A stretch of DNA of 64,000 nt. It comes from VRUE01 sp963822295. GTDB lineage: Bacteria > Actinomycetota > Thermoleophilia > Solirubrobacterales > 70-9. The DNA lies in the NCBI GenBank assembly GCA_963822295.1, contig CAWGHD010000002.1, forward strand, positions 62,001-126,000, in the 5' to 3' direction. Within the stretch, counting starts at the first letter, position 1. Every line of letters begins with the position of its first letter. Position numbers and translations under genes: made by a program. Below the pieces are notes generated by a model that saw nothing but the letters and a program-made list of their open reading frames with translations, did not search any database and had not been told where the DNA came from. This document shows positions 1 through 7,543 of this stretch, piece by piece.

Positions 1-1
1 C

Positions 2-130
2 TGCGCCTACGCCCACGACGCCGTGCACCGCCTCAAAGAGGCGGGCATCGATGCCCGCCGGCTCGAGGATGGCTGGCCCGAGTGGCGCCTTTCCGAGCTT
101 GAAGAGAGCAAATCCAATACCGCGGCGTAG
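2..130 (+). CDS. Rhodanese-like domain protein, C-terminal end (partial)
   Basis: Only the last 42 codons lie in the window; the gene begins upstream. The residues CAYAHDAVHRLKEAG followed by ARRLEDGWPEWR match the end of rhodanese (sulfurtransferase) domains, where the first Cys of such a stretch follows the active-site loop. In actinobacteria this exact ending is common in ArsR-rhodanese fusion regulators, so the missing part may be an ArsR-type HTH; that is inference. It lies 26 bases upstream of the methyltransferase on the same strand and probably forms one operon with it. Confidence 0.7.
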   Translation, partial: CAYAHDAVHRLKEAGIDARRLEDGWPEWRLSELEESKSNTAA

Positions 131-156
131 ACGCCGCGACGCAGGAGGGGAGACAG

Positions 157-939
157 ATGACCACCACTGAGCGACAGCTCGACACCGCGGACCTGACCGA
201 GCGGGTCAAGGGCATGTATCAGGAGGTGGCCCTTCACCCCGATCGTGATTTCCACTTTGAGACCGGGCGAGCGCTGGCCGAGCGCCTCGGCTATCCCGCC
301 GCCGACCTCGATCGCATCCCGGCGGCGGCAATCGACTCTTTCGCCGGCGTCGGCTACTTCCTGGACCTGGCGGCGATCGAACCCGACGACGTCGTGCTCG
401 ATCTCGGGAGCGGATCGGGGACAGATGCCTTTCTCGCCGCCCTGGCGGCCGCCGGGGGAACCGTCATCGGTGTCGACATGACCGATGAGCAGCTGGCCAA
501 GGCCGGCGCTCTGGCCGAGCAGGCCGGGATCGGAAACATCGAGTTCCGCAAGGGCCTGATCGAGGAGCCCGAGGTCGAACCCGGGTCTGTCGATTGTGTG
601 ATCTCCAACGGCGTCATCAACCTCTCCCCGGACAAGCCCGCCGTCTTCGCCGCGGCGGCAAGGTCCCTGAAGCCGGGTGGCCGGCTGGCGATCGCCGACA
701 TCGTCTCCGCCACTCAGCTGCCCGAGGGCGTCACCTGCGATTCCTCGCTATGGGCCGCCTGCATCGGCGGTGCCATGCAGCGCGATCTCTACCAGGAGGC
801 GATCGCGAATGCGGGCTTTGAGATCGTCGAGATCCGCGACAACGATCAGTATCGCTTCATCTCGGATCGCGCCGACAACGCCACTCAGAAATACGGGGTG
901 ACGAGCATCTCCCTGCTCGCCCGGAGGGGATCGAGATGA
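157..939 (+). CDS. Class I SAM-dependent methyltransferase, ArsM-like
   Basis: 260 residues with the SAM-binding motif I DLGSGSG near residue 83 and the later LKPGGRLAIADIVS block typical of the arsenite methyltransferase family. Three cysteines bind As(III) in ArsM. Here the Cys after motif I is Ala (GSGSGTDAF), the Cys of the VISNCVINL block is Gly (VISNGVINL), and only the Cys of WAACIGGAM remains. Arsenite methylation is therefore doubtful and the substrate unknown. A purine-rich Shine-Dalgarno (gaggggag) precedes the ATG. It overlaps the next gene by ATGA and follows a rhodanese gene, a context usual for ArsR-rhodanese/methyltransferase/DUF4395 operons. Confidence 0.75.
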   Translation: MTTTERQLDTADLTERVKGMYQEVALHPDRDFHFETGRALAERLGYPAADLDRIPAAAIDSFAGVGYFLDLAAIEPDDVVLDLGSGSGTDAFLAALAAAGGTVIGVDMTDEQLAKAGALAEQAGIGNIEFRKGLIEEPEVEPGSVDCVISNGVINLSPDKPAVFAAAARSLKPGGRLAIADIVSATQLPEGVTCDSSLWAACIGGAMQRDLYQEAIANAGFEIVEIRDNDQYRFISDRADNATQKYGVTSISLLARRGSR

Positions 940-1430
940 TCGAGGGCATCTTCAGCTGGTCCCGTGGCTGCTTGACGATGCAGGGCTACGGCAGCCTGAG
1001 CGACGGGGAAAGAAGAGAGCTCTGGCTCGGCCTTCGCTTCTCGCCGCTGCTCTGTTTCGCGGGAATCGCGCTTGGCACCGCCCTAGGCTCTCCCCCATTG
1101 CTACTGGCGATGGCGGCCACTGCCGCTGTCGGCGGGTTCTTCGCAGCCAGGCATCCGTTCGACCACGTCTACAACGCCGTCCTGCGCCCGCTGATCGGCG
1201 GCCCGCCCGTGCCGCCCAGCCCCGCGCCGCGCCGCTTCGCCTGTCAGCTGGCGGCGCCGTGGATCGCCGCGATCGCAATCTCATTCCTGGCCGGCAGCTC
1301 GGCGCTTGCCTGGATCCTCGCGATCCCAATGCTCGTCGTCGCGGCGACGGTCACCACCACCAACTGGTGCCTGCCCTCGCTCATCTACGGGTTGCTGTTC
1401 GAGCGCCAGGCGGGCGAGACGGCGAGCTGA
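936..1430 (+). CDS. DUF4395-family integral membrane protein
   Basis: 164 residues with four likely membrane segments (about residues 35-55, 57-72, 107-125 and 127-148). The HPFDHVYNAVLRPLIG stretch and the following PPSPAPRRFAC motif are the hallmark of DUF4395. Function is unknown; the family often accompanies thioredoxin or rhodanese sulfur-handling genes, consistent with the rhodanese remnant upstream. The start overlaps the methyltransferase stop (ATGA), so the two are translationally coupled; an in-frame ATG at 978 is an alternative start. Confidence 0.75.
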   Translation: MIEGIFSWSRGCLTMQGYGSLSDGERRELWLGLRFSPLLCFAGIALGTALGSPPLLLAMAATAAVGGFFAARHPFDHVYNAVLRPLIGGPPVPPSPAPRRFACQLAAPWIAAIAISFLAGSSALAWILAIPMLVVAATVTTTNWCLPSLIYGLLFERQAGETAS

Positions 1431-1443
1431 TCCGACACCGGGG

Positions 1444-2073
1444 TCAGGCGCCCGGAACCGCCGCCAGCGACTCCCAGAGGTAGAGCGAGGCGAGGCTGCG
1501 GTGCGGGCTCCAGGGCTCGCTCATCTCGACCACCTGCTGCGGAGTGGGCATCTCGTCGAGCTCGTACTCGACCTGGATCGCTTTGCGGATGCCGAGGTCG
1601 CCGCCGGAGATCACGTCGGGGCGCTCGAGGTGGAAGATCAGGAACATCTCCGCGGTCCACTGCCCCAGCCCGCGGACGGCGACGATCTCCTCGATCGCCT
1701 CTTCGTCGGAGAGATCGCCGAGCCGGTCGAGCTCGAGCTCGCCGGAGATCACGTGGGCGGCGAGGTCGCGGACGTACTCGACCTTGCGACCGGAGAGGCC
1801 CGCCTTGCGCAGGCCGGCCTCGTCCGCCTCGAGCAGCTCCTCGGGCGAGGGGGTGCTCCCGTCGAAGAGGTCGAGAACCCGCAGGTAGATGGTGCGCGCG
1901 GCTTTGGTCGAGAGCTGCTGGCCGACGATCGCCCGCAGCAGGGCGCCGTAGGCGTCGGCCGGCCGCTCCTCGCTGCGACGCCGCAGCCGCGTCGCCAGGT
2001 CGATCTCGCCGATCCGCTCGATCAGCGCCCTCATGACGGGATCGGAGTCGGCCAGCTCGGCTCTGTCGCTCAC
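1444..2073 (-). CDS. HhH-GPD DNA-3-methyladenine glycosylase (AlkA-like)
   Basis: 209 residues. The AIVGQQLS block, the helix-hairpin-helix AVRGLGQWTAEMF and the catalytic Asp in ISGGDLGIRKA are all present, as in AlkA/MPG II glycosylases that excise alkylated purines. It is shorter than E. coli AlkA because it lacks the N-terminal TBP-like domain, as usual for the compact bacterial version. The GTG start at 2073 overlaps the crotonase stop (GTGA), so the two are cotranscribed; an ATG at 2034 is a less likely start. Confidence 0.85.
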   Translation of the reverse strand: MSDRAELADSDPVMRALIERIGEIDLATRLRRRSEERPADAYGALLRAIVGQQLSTKAARTIYLRVLDLFDGSTPSPEELLEADEAGLRKAGLSGRKVEYVRDLAAHVISGELELDRLGDLSDEEAIEEIVAVRGLGQWTAEMFLIFHLERPDVISGGDLGIRKAIQVEYELDEMPTPQQVVEMSEPWSPHRSLASLYLWESLAAVPGA

Positions 2074-2879
2074 CGGCCCTTCCAATCGGGCTTGCGTTTC
2101 TCGGCGAAGGCGGCGATCCCCTCGCGGAAGTCGTCGGAGGCGAAGCAGGACTCGCGCAGGGCGATCAGCCCGGCCTCCTGGGCGTCGCTGAGCACCGGGT
2201 TGTGGGCGAGCGTCTCGATCGCGCTCTTGTTGCCGCGCATCGAGAGCGGCGCGTTGGCGGCGACCGAGGCGGCGAGCGCCACCGAGCCCGGCTCGAGCGC
2301 GTCGTCGGCGACGACCTCGTGCACCAGCCCGATCTGCTCGGCGCGCGCCGCCTCGACGTTGCGGCCGGTGAAGAAGAGCTCCTTGGTCCGCGGCAGGCCG
2401 ACGGTGTCGATGAACTTGCGCAGCCCGGTGTGGCCGTAGACGAGGCCGAGTTTCGCGGGCGGCATCCCCAGCTTGGCGCCGGCGGCGCAGATCCGCAGGT
2501 CGCAGGTGATCGCCAGCTCGAGGGCCCCGCCGAGGCAGTGCCCGTTGATCGCCGCCACGGTCGGCCAGGGATGGGCGGAGATCGCCTCCAGCGCGGCGGG
2601 GAAAGGATGGGCGACCAGCGCCTCGGCGTCGCGCTCGAAGGTCTCGGTCGGGATCGTGGCGATGTCGTAGCCGGCCGAGAAGACCGGCGGCTCGCCGGTG
2701 ATCAGCACGCACCTGGTCTCGATCGCGTCGTCGAGCCGCGGCATCACCTCGGCGATCGCGTCGAGGATCTCGTGGTCGAGCGCGTTGCGGCGCTCGGGGT
2801 TGGAGATCCGGATCCGGGCGACGGCCTCGGCGGGGTGGTCGAGCAGGACCTTGCCGGAGGCAAGCTCCTCGGTGCTCAT
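2070..2879 (-). CDS. Enoyl-CoA hydratase/isomerase family protein
   Basis: 269 residues with the crotonase fold: oxyanion-hole motif SAGYDIA near residue 70 and GHCLGGALELAITCD near 110. The first catalytic Glu of hydratases is kept (ALELA) but the second is Ala (MPPAKLGL in place of PE). That pattern resembles methylmalonyl-CoA decarboxylase (YgfG/ScpB) more than true hydratases, so hydration should not be assumed. The ATG at 2879 is chosen because an upstream in-frame ATG (2930) would run into the biotinyl gene. It is in an apparent operon with the biotinyl carrier and the glycosylase. Confidence 0.8.
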   Translation of the reverse strand: MSTEELASGKVLLDHPAEAVARIRISNPERRNALDHEILDAIAEVMPRLDDAIETRCVLITGEPPVFSAGYDIATIPTETFERDAEALVAHPFPAALEAISAHPWPTVAAINGHCLGGALELAITCDLRICAAGAKLGMPPAKLGLVYGHTGLRKFIDTVGLPRTKELFFTGRNVEAARAEQIGLVHEVVADDALEPGSVALAASVAANAPLSMRGNKSAIETLAHNPVLSDAQEAGLIALRESCFASDDFREGIAAFAEKRKPDWKGR

Positions 2880-2907
2880 AACCTGGCGCGCCCGGCGCTC
2901 ACCGCGC

Positions 2908-3120
2908 TCACTCCAAGACGACGAGGACATCGCCTTCGCTGACCGAGTCGCCCTCCGCGCAGCGGATCTCCTTCACGGTGCCGTCGTCCTCGGCCTCGAC
3001 GGGGATCTCCATCTTCATCGACTCGAGGATGACGACGGTGTCCCCGTCCTCGACCTGGTCGCCGACGGAGACCTCGATTTTCCAGACGTTTCCGGTGATG
3101 TGCGCCTCGATCTCAGCCAT
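2908..3120 (-). CDS. Biotin/lipoyl attachment (BCCP-type) carrier protein
   Basis: 70 residues forming a single biotinyl domain with the biotinylation motif ESMKMEIPV; the second Lys-flanked Met pair marks the modified lysine. It is a free-standing biotin carboxyl carrier for an acyl-CoA carboxylase. No biotin carboxylase lies next to it; the only carboxyltransferase in the window is the PccB homologue at 44.4 kb. Size is normal for stand-alone actinobacterial carriers. Confidence 0.9.
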   Translation of the reverse strand: MAEIEAHITGNVWKIEVSVGDQVEDGDTVVILESMKMEIPVEAEDDGTVKEIRCAEGDSVSEGDVLVVLE

Positions 3121-3165
3121 TGCCGGGAGAATATCCGCGCGTGACGGCGGATCGGCTGAGAACTG

Positions 3166-3858
3166 ATGACCGAAGCTGACATGGGCGCTCCGCTCGTGGC
3201 GATCGTCGCCGCCCGCAACGAGGCCGATCTGATCGGCGAGACGGTGAGGGCGCTGCGCGAGGCGCTGCCCGGGGCGGAGGTCTACGTCGCCGACGACGCC
3301 TCCACCGACGGCACCTCCGAGGCGGCGCTCGCGGCCGGCGCCCAGGTGGTCAGCCGCGGCCGCCCCCACGGCAAGGGCGCCAACGTCACGGCGGCCGCCG
3401 AAGCGGCGCTGAGCGCGAGCCCGCAGCCGTCCCTTGTCCTCCTCTGCGACGGCGACCTCGGCTCCTCCGCGGCGCGGCTAGTCCCGCTCGTCGGGGCGGT
3501 GCGGGGCGGCGAGTGCGACCTCGCGGTGGCGGCCTTCAGCCGCCGCGTCGGCGGCGGCTTCGGCCTCGCCCTCGGATTCGCCCGGCGGGCGATCCGGCGG
3601 CTCTGCGGGATCGAGACCGGCGCCCCGATATCCGGGCAGCGGGCGATGCGGGTCGAGGTGCTGCGCGCGACCCTCCCGTTCGCCCGCGGCTACGGGATGG
3701 AGATCGGGATGACGGTCGACGCCGTCCGCGCCGGGTACCGCCTGCGCGAGTACGAGCTCGACCTCGAGCACCGCGCCACCAGCCGGGACCTGCGCGGCTT
3801 CCTGCACAGGGGCCGCCAGCTCTCGGACTTCGCCCGCGCCTACCTGGCGCGCCGCTAG
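3166..3858 (+). CDS. Glycosyltransferase family 2
   Basis: 230 residues with an N-terminal nucleotide-sugar fold: VAIVAARNEADLIGETV, then ADDASTDGT and LLCDGDLGSS (the DxD-like metal site near residue 90). The length and the ending with conserved YELDLEHRATSRDLRGF fit small GT2 enzymes resembling dolichol-phosphate-mannose or glucosyl-3-phosphoglycerate synthases; the acceptor cannot be told. No membrane segment is evident. An internal ATG at 3181 is an alternative start. Confidence 0.8.
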   Translation: MTEADMGAPLVAIVAARNEADLIGETVRALREALPGAEVYVADDASTDGTSEAALAAGAQVVSRGRPHGKGANVTAAAEAALSASPQPSLVLLCDGDLGSSAARLVPLVGAVRGGECDLAVAAFSRRVGGGFGLALGFARRAIRRLCGIETGAPISGQRAMRVEVLRATLPFARGYGMEIGMTVDAVRAGYRLREYELDLEHRATSRDLRGFLHRGRQLSDFARAYLARR

Positions 3859-3860
3859 AT

Positions 3861-5162
3861 CTAGTCAGCCTGGTCCCGGGGGCCCAGCGGGGCCATCACG
3901 AACTCGGCGATCTCGGGCCCGAGCCCGGGCAGGCCGGCACGGCGGCCCGCGGCGATCTCGTGCTGGATCACCGCCCAGCTGCCGCCGACCACCGACTCCT
4001 TGACGACGTCGGGAGGTCCGCCCTCGGCCTCCGGCGGCCCGAGGAAGGCGGCGAACCCACCCAGCGTCCGGTCGGCCTGGTCGAGGGCGGCGGGCCCCGC
4101 CATCGGCAGCTCGAAGAAGGCGAGCCGCGAGAAGAGCCCGTCGCCGCCGGCGTGCTCGAGCAGCACCCTGAGCCCCGCGCCGATCGCCTCGGGGTGCTCG
4201 TCCTCGGCCGCGAACGCGGCCGCGACGGAGATCATCACCGTCTGGGCGACCGCGTCGAAGCCGGCGGTGAACGCCTCGCGCTTGCCGGGGTAGTTGTCGT
4301 AGAAGGTCTTGTTCGAGACCCCGGCGGCGGACGAGATCGCGGGGATGCTGAGCCCCTCGTAGCCGTTCTCGTATGCCAGCTCGGCGGCCGCCATGGCGAT
4401 GCGCTCCGCGGTGCCCGGCTCGGAGCCGCCGCCGGGATCCGGAGGGGGCCCGTCGGGTGCCGCCGCGGCCGCGGCCGCGGCCGCGGTCTCGCGAGCGACG
4501 GCGGCGGCCGCCCTGCGCGCCGGCTCGCTCGGCGCTCGGGCATAGGAGAGGATCCACTCGACCATCGGCTCGACCACGTCGGGGAGGCCGCCCGCCTCGC
4601 CGTTGCGGAGGCGCTGGTAGGCGCAGTTGCGGATCCCGGCGATGATCCCCCTCGCCGTCAGCTCGGAGAGCTCGTGCGGGGAGGGCGAGCCCGCGAAGCC
4701 CCGTTTCAGGAGCTCTTCGAAATGGACCGAGGCGCGCTCTCGGTGGCCGACGGCCGCCGCCCCCAGGGTCAGCGACTCGACCGTGACCAGCGATGCCGCC
4801 GCCTGCTGCCCGGCGGCGAGGTCGGCGAAGACCGTGAGCGCGGCGCGCAGTTTCTCGCGCAGGTCGCCGGGACGGGCGAATTGCTCGTCGATCCGCCTCG
4901 CGACCTCGAGCACGATGTCGTCGAAGGTGCAGAGGAAGCACTCCTGCTTGCTCTCGAAGTGTTCGTAGAAGGTGCTCTTCGAGACCCCGGCGAGGGAGAC
5001 GAGCTCGCGCAGCGTGGTCGCCTCGAACCCATTCCGCGCCACCAGCTCGACCATCGCCCCCTCGAGGCGCCCGCGCTGGTGGCGGGCCACCGCCTCGGCC
5101 TCCATCTTCCGCGGCCCGCTCGAGAGGCGGGGGAAGATCGGCTCGGTGGGGGTGGACTCCAT
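3861..5162 (-). CDS. Tandem-domain TetR/AcrR-type regulator
   Basis: 433 residues, about twice the usual TetR length. Two complete TetR HTH units are visible: residues about 30-75 (TLRELVSLAGVSKSTFYEHF) and about 250-300 (ending AAGVSNKTFYDNYPGKREAF). Each is followed by its own helical ligand-binding-like half, joined by an Ala/Pro/Gly-rich linker near residues 215-240. A single chain could thus mimic a TetR dimer. It is divergent from glpK with a 60-base intergenic region, so it may control glycerol use; that is inference. Confidence 0.85.
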   Translation of the reverse strand: MESTPTEPIFPRLSSGPRKMEAEAVARHQRGRLEGAMVELVARNGFEATTLRELVSLAGVSKSTFYEHFESKQECFLCTFDDIVLEVARRIDEQFARPGDLREKLRAALTVFADLAAGQQAAASLVTVESLTLGAAAVGHRERASVHFEELLKRGFAGSPSPHELSELTARGIIAGIRNCAYQRLRNGEAGGLPDVVEPMVEWILSYARAPSEPARRAAAAVARETAAAAAAAAAPDGPPPDPGGGSEPGTAERIAMAAAELAYENGYEGLSIPAISSAAGVSNKTFYDNYPGKREAFTAGFDAVAQTVMISVAAAFAAEDEHPEAIGAGLRVLLEHAGGDGLFSRLAFFELPMAGPAALDQADRTLGGFAAFLGPPEAEGGPPDVVKESVVGGSWAVIQHEIAAGRRAGLPGLGPEIAEFVMAPLGPRDQAD

Positions 5163-5222
5163 AGGGTTGGGTCGTTCGAAAGGACGTTATTGCATGCCGC
5201 CGAACTCACCAGCCTCATCACG

Positions 5223-6689
5223 ATGATTCTCGCGATCGACCAGGGGACGACCGGCACGACCTGTCTCGTCTTCGACGACGAGGGACGGATCGCGGGACGC
5301 GGCTACTCGGAGTTCGGGCAGCACTTTCCGCGGCCCGGCTGGGTCGAGCACGACGCGACCGAGATCTGGGAGGTGACGCGGGGCGTCGCGGCGGAGGCGA
5401 TCGCCGACGCCGGGATCGAGGGAGCCGACCTCGACGGGATCGGCATCTCCAACCAGCGCGAGACCGTCGTCGCCTGGGACCCGGTGAGCGGCGAGCCGGT
5501 CCACAGGGCGTTGGTCTGGCAGGACCGCCGCACCGCGGGGCGCTGCGACGAGCTGCGGGCGGCGGGCCGCGAGCCCCTCGTCCGCGAGCGCACCGGCCTC
5601 GTCCTCGACCCCTACTTCTCCGGCACAAAGATCGAGTGGCTGATCCAGAACGTCGAGGCCGCCGCGCGCGACGCGGTCTTCGGCACGATCGACTCCTGGC
5701 TGATCCACAAGCTGACCGGCCGCCACGCGACCGACTTCACCAACGCCTCGCGGACGATGCTCTTCGACATCCACCGGCTCGCCTGGGACGAGGAGCTGTG
5801 CGCGATGCTCGGCGTCGACCCGGCCCGCCTGCCCGAGCCGCGCCCCTCGGCGAGCGTCTACGGGACGACGGCCGAGTTCGGCGGCGAGGTCCCGGTGGCG
5901 GGCGTCTCCGGCGACCAGCAGGCAGCCCTCTTCGGGCAGGCCTGCCACGAGGTCGGGACCGCGAAGAACACCTACGGCACCGGCAGCTTCGTCCTGCTCA
6001 ACACCGGCGCCGCCGTCCCGGACCCGGTCGACGGCCTGCTGACCACGGTCGCCTGCGGGACCGGGGAGGAGGTCGGCTACGCGCTCGAGGCGTCGATCTT
6101 CGTCACCGGCGCCGCCGTCCAGTGGCTGCGCGACGGGCTCGGCCTGATCGAGGAGGCGGGGCAGACCGAGGCGATGGCGGCCTCGCTGGAGGGCAACGAC
6201 GGCGTCTACTTCGTCCCGGCCCTGACGGGGCTCGGCTCTCCCCACTGGGACCCCTACGCGAGGGGCACGATCGTCGGGCTCACCCGCGGCAGCGGGCGAG
6301 CCCACCTGGCGCGGGCGGCGCTCGAGGCGATCGCCTACCAGACCGTCGATGCGGTCCGCGCCCAGGAGGCCGCCTCCGGCCGGCGGCTCGCCGTCATGAA
6401 GGCCGACGGCGGCGCCGTCGGCAACCGCTGGCTGATGCAGTTCCAGGCCGACGTCCTCGGCACCCCGGTCGTCGTGCCGGAGATCGCCGAGACGACGGCG
6501 CTCGGCGCCGCCTACCTGGCGGGGATCGCGACCGGCGCCTGGAGCCTCGAGCGGGTCGGGGAGATGTGGCGCGAGGCGGCCCGCTACGAGCCTGCCATGG
6601 GGGAGGACGAGCGCGCCTCGCTGCTCTCCGACTGGCGCCGCGCACTCGAGCGCGCTCGCGGCTGGGCCGGGCCCGGGCCGGCCGCGTAA
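5223..6689 (+). CDS. glpK: Glycerol kinase
   Basis: 488 residues, normal for GlpK (about 500). It phosphorylates glycerol to glycerol 3-phosphate in the cytosol. The FGGY family motifs are complete: IDQGTTGTTCLVFD at the N-terminus, GISNQRETVVAWD, DFTNASRTMLFDI, AKNTYGTGSFVLLNTG and GLGSPHWDPYARG. The reading frame is open far upstream, but the ATG at 5223 starts exactly where the family does. The acyltransferase downstream uses glycerol-3-phosphate-derived substrates, which makes a lipid-synthesis link plausible. Confidence 0.95.
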   Translation: MILAIDQGTTGTTCLVFDDEGRIAGRGYSEFGQHFPRPGWVEHDATEIWEVTRGVAAEAIADAGIEGADLDGIGISNQRETVVAWDPVSGEPVHRALVWQDRRTAGRCDELRAAGREPLVRERTGLVLDPYFSGTKIEWLIQNVEAAARDAVFGTIDSWLIHKLTGRHATDFTNASRTMLFDIHRLAWDEELCAMLGVDPARLPEPRPSASVYGTTAEFGGEVPVAGVSGDQQAALFGQACHEVGTAKNTYGTGSFVLLNTGAAVPDPVDGLLTTVACGTGEEVGYALEASIFVTGAAVQWLRDGLGLIEEAGQTEAMAASLEGNDGVYFVPALTGLGSPHWDPYARGTIVGLTRGSGRAHLARAALEAIAYQTVDAVRAQEAASGRRLAVMKADGGAVGNRWLMQFQADVLGTPVVVPEIAETTALGAAYLAGIATGAWSLERVGEMWREAARYEPAMGEDERASLLSDWRRALERARGWAGPGPAA

Positions 6690-6745
6690 CCGCCGGGGGA
6701 GCAGGGGGTAGGCCTCGATTGCCGGCCCGGCCGGCGACCAACCCC

Positions 6746-7483
6746 ATGCCAGCCGCGAAGCAAGAGATGAAGCCGCAGGTCTACAAGGACGACAGACCTG
6801 CGGAGTACTTCGACGAGTTCCACGCCGCCGCCCGCAGGGGGGTCGGCTGGACCTACCCGCTGGTCCGCGCGATCATCTCGCTGCCGACGCTCCTGCTCTG
6901 GCGCGTGCGCGCGATCGGGGTGGCGAACGTGCCGAAGAAGGGGGCGCTGATCCTGGCGCCCAACCACTTCAGCCAGATGGACCACTTCTTCACCGGCCTC
7001 TACCTGCGCCGCCAGGTCCGCTTCATGGCGAAATCGCAGATGTTCGGCCCGCCCGTCCTCACCTACATCTACAAGCACGGCGGCGTCTTCCCCGTGCGCC
7101 GCGGGCATCACGACGAGGAGGCGTTCAGGACCGCCTTCACGATCCTCGAGCAGGACGAGATGCTGCTCGTCTACTCAGAGGGCGGGCGGTCGCGCTCCGG
7201 AGAGCTGCGTGAGCCGAAGGCAGGGATCGGCAGGATCGCGCTCGAATCGGGCGCCCCCGTGGTCCCCGTCGCGCTCTTCGGCTCGGCCGGGGTGCGGAGC
7301 TGGAAGCGGTTCCGGTTTCCGAGGGTCACGGTCGAGTTCGGCGAGCCGCTCAGCTTCCCGGTCGAGAAGGGCGCCACCCACGAGCGACAGCTCGAGGTGG
7401 CCACGGAGATCTTCGATCGGGTGCGTGAGATGTACTCCTCGCTGCAGGCGGGGCAAGCTTCACGCCAACTCAACGAAGGCTGA
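6746..7483 (+). CDS. 1-acyl-sn-glycerol-3-phosphate acyltransferase (PlsC family)
   Basis: 245 residues. The acyltransferase signature NHFSQMD (HX4D) lies near residue 73, followed by FPVRRG and the YSEGGRSRSGEL substrate-binding block, in the family order. It transfers an acyl group to lysophosphatidate or a related acceptor at the membrane; a hydrophobic stretch (residues about 35-52) could anchor it. The open frame extends upstream through glpK in another frame, but homology starts at the ATG at 6746, 56 bases after glpK, suggesting cotranscription. Confidence 0.88.
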   Translation: MPAAKQEMKPQVYKDDRPAEYFDEFHAAARRGVGWTYPLVRAIISLPTLLLWRVRAIGVANVPKKGALILAPNHFSQMDHFFTGLYLRRQVRFMAKSQMFGPPVLTYIYKHGGVFPVRRGHHDEEAFRTAFTILEQDEMLLVYSEGGRSRSGELREPKAGIGRIALESGAPVVPVALFGSAGVRSWKRFRFPRVTVEFGEPLSFPVEKGATHERQLEVATEIFDRVREMYSSLQAGQASRQLNEG

Positions 7484-7543
7484 GAAAAACGCATGGCGCT
7501 CCTTTAACCTTCCGCGCAACGTGGGGCGGAGAGAGCAGGGCTA

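Noticed and set aside
3513..5222. Long open frame antisense to the tandem TetR gene, in frame with glpK
   Set aside because: Low-complexity Arg/Gly-rich translation, a shadow caused by high GC; glycerol kinase homology begins only at 5223.
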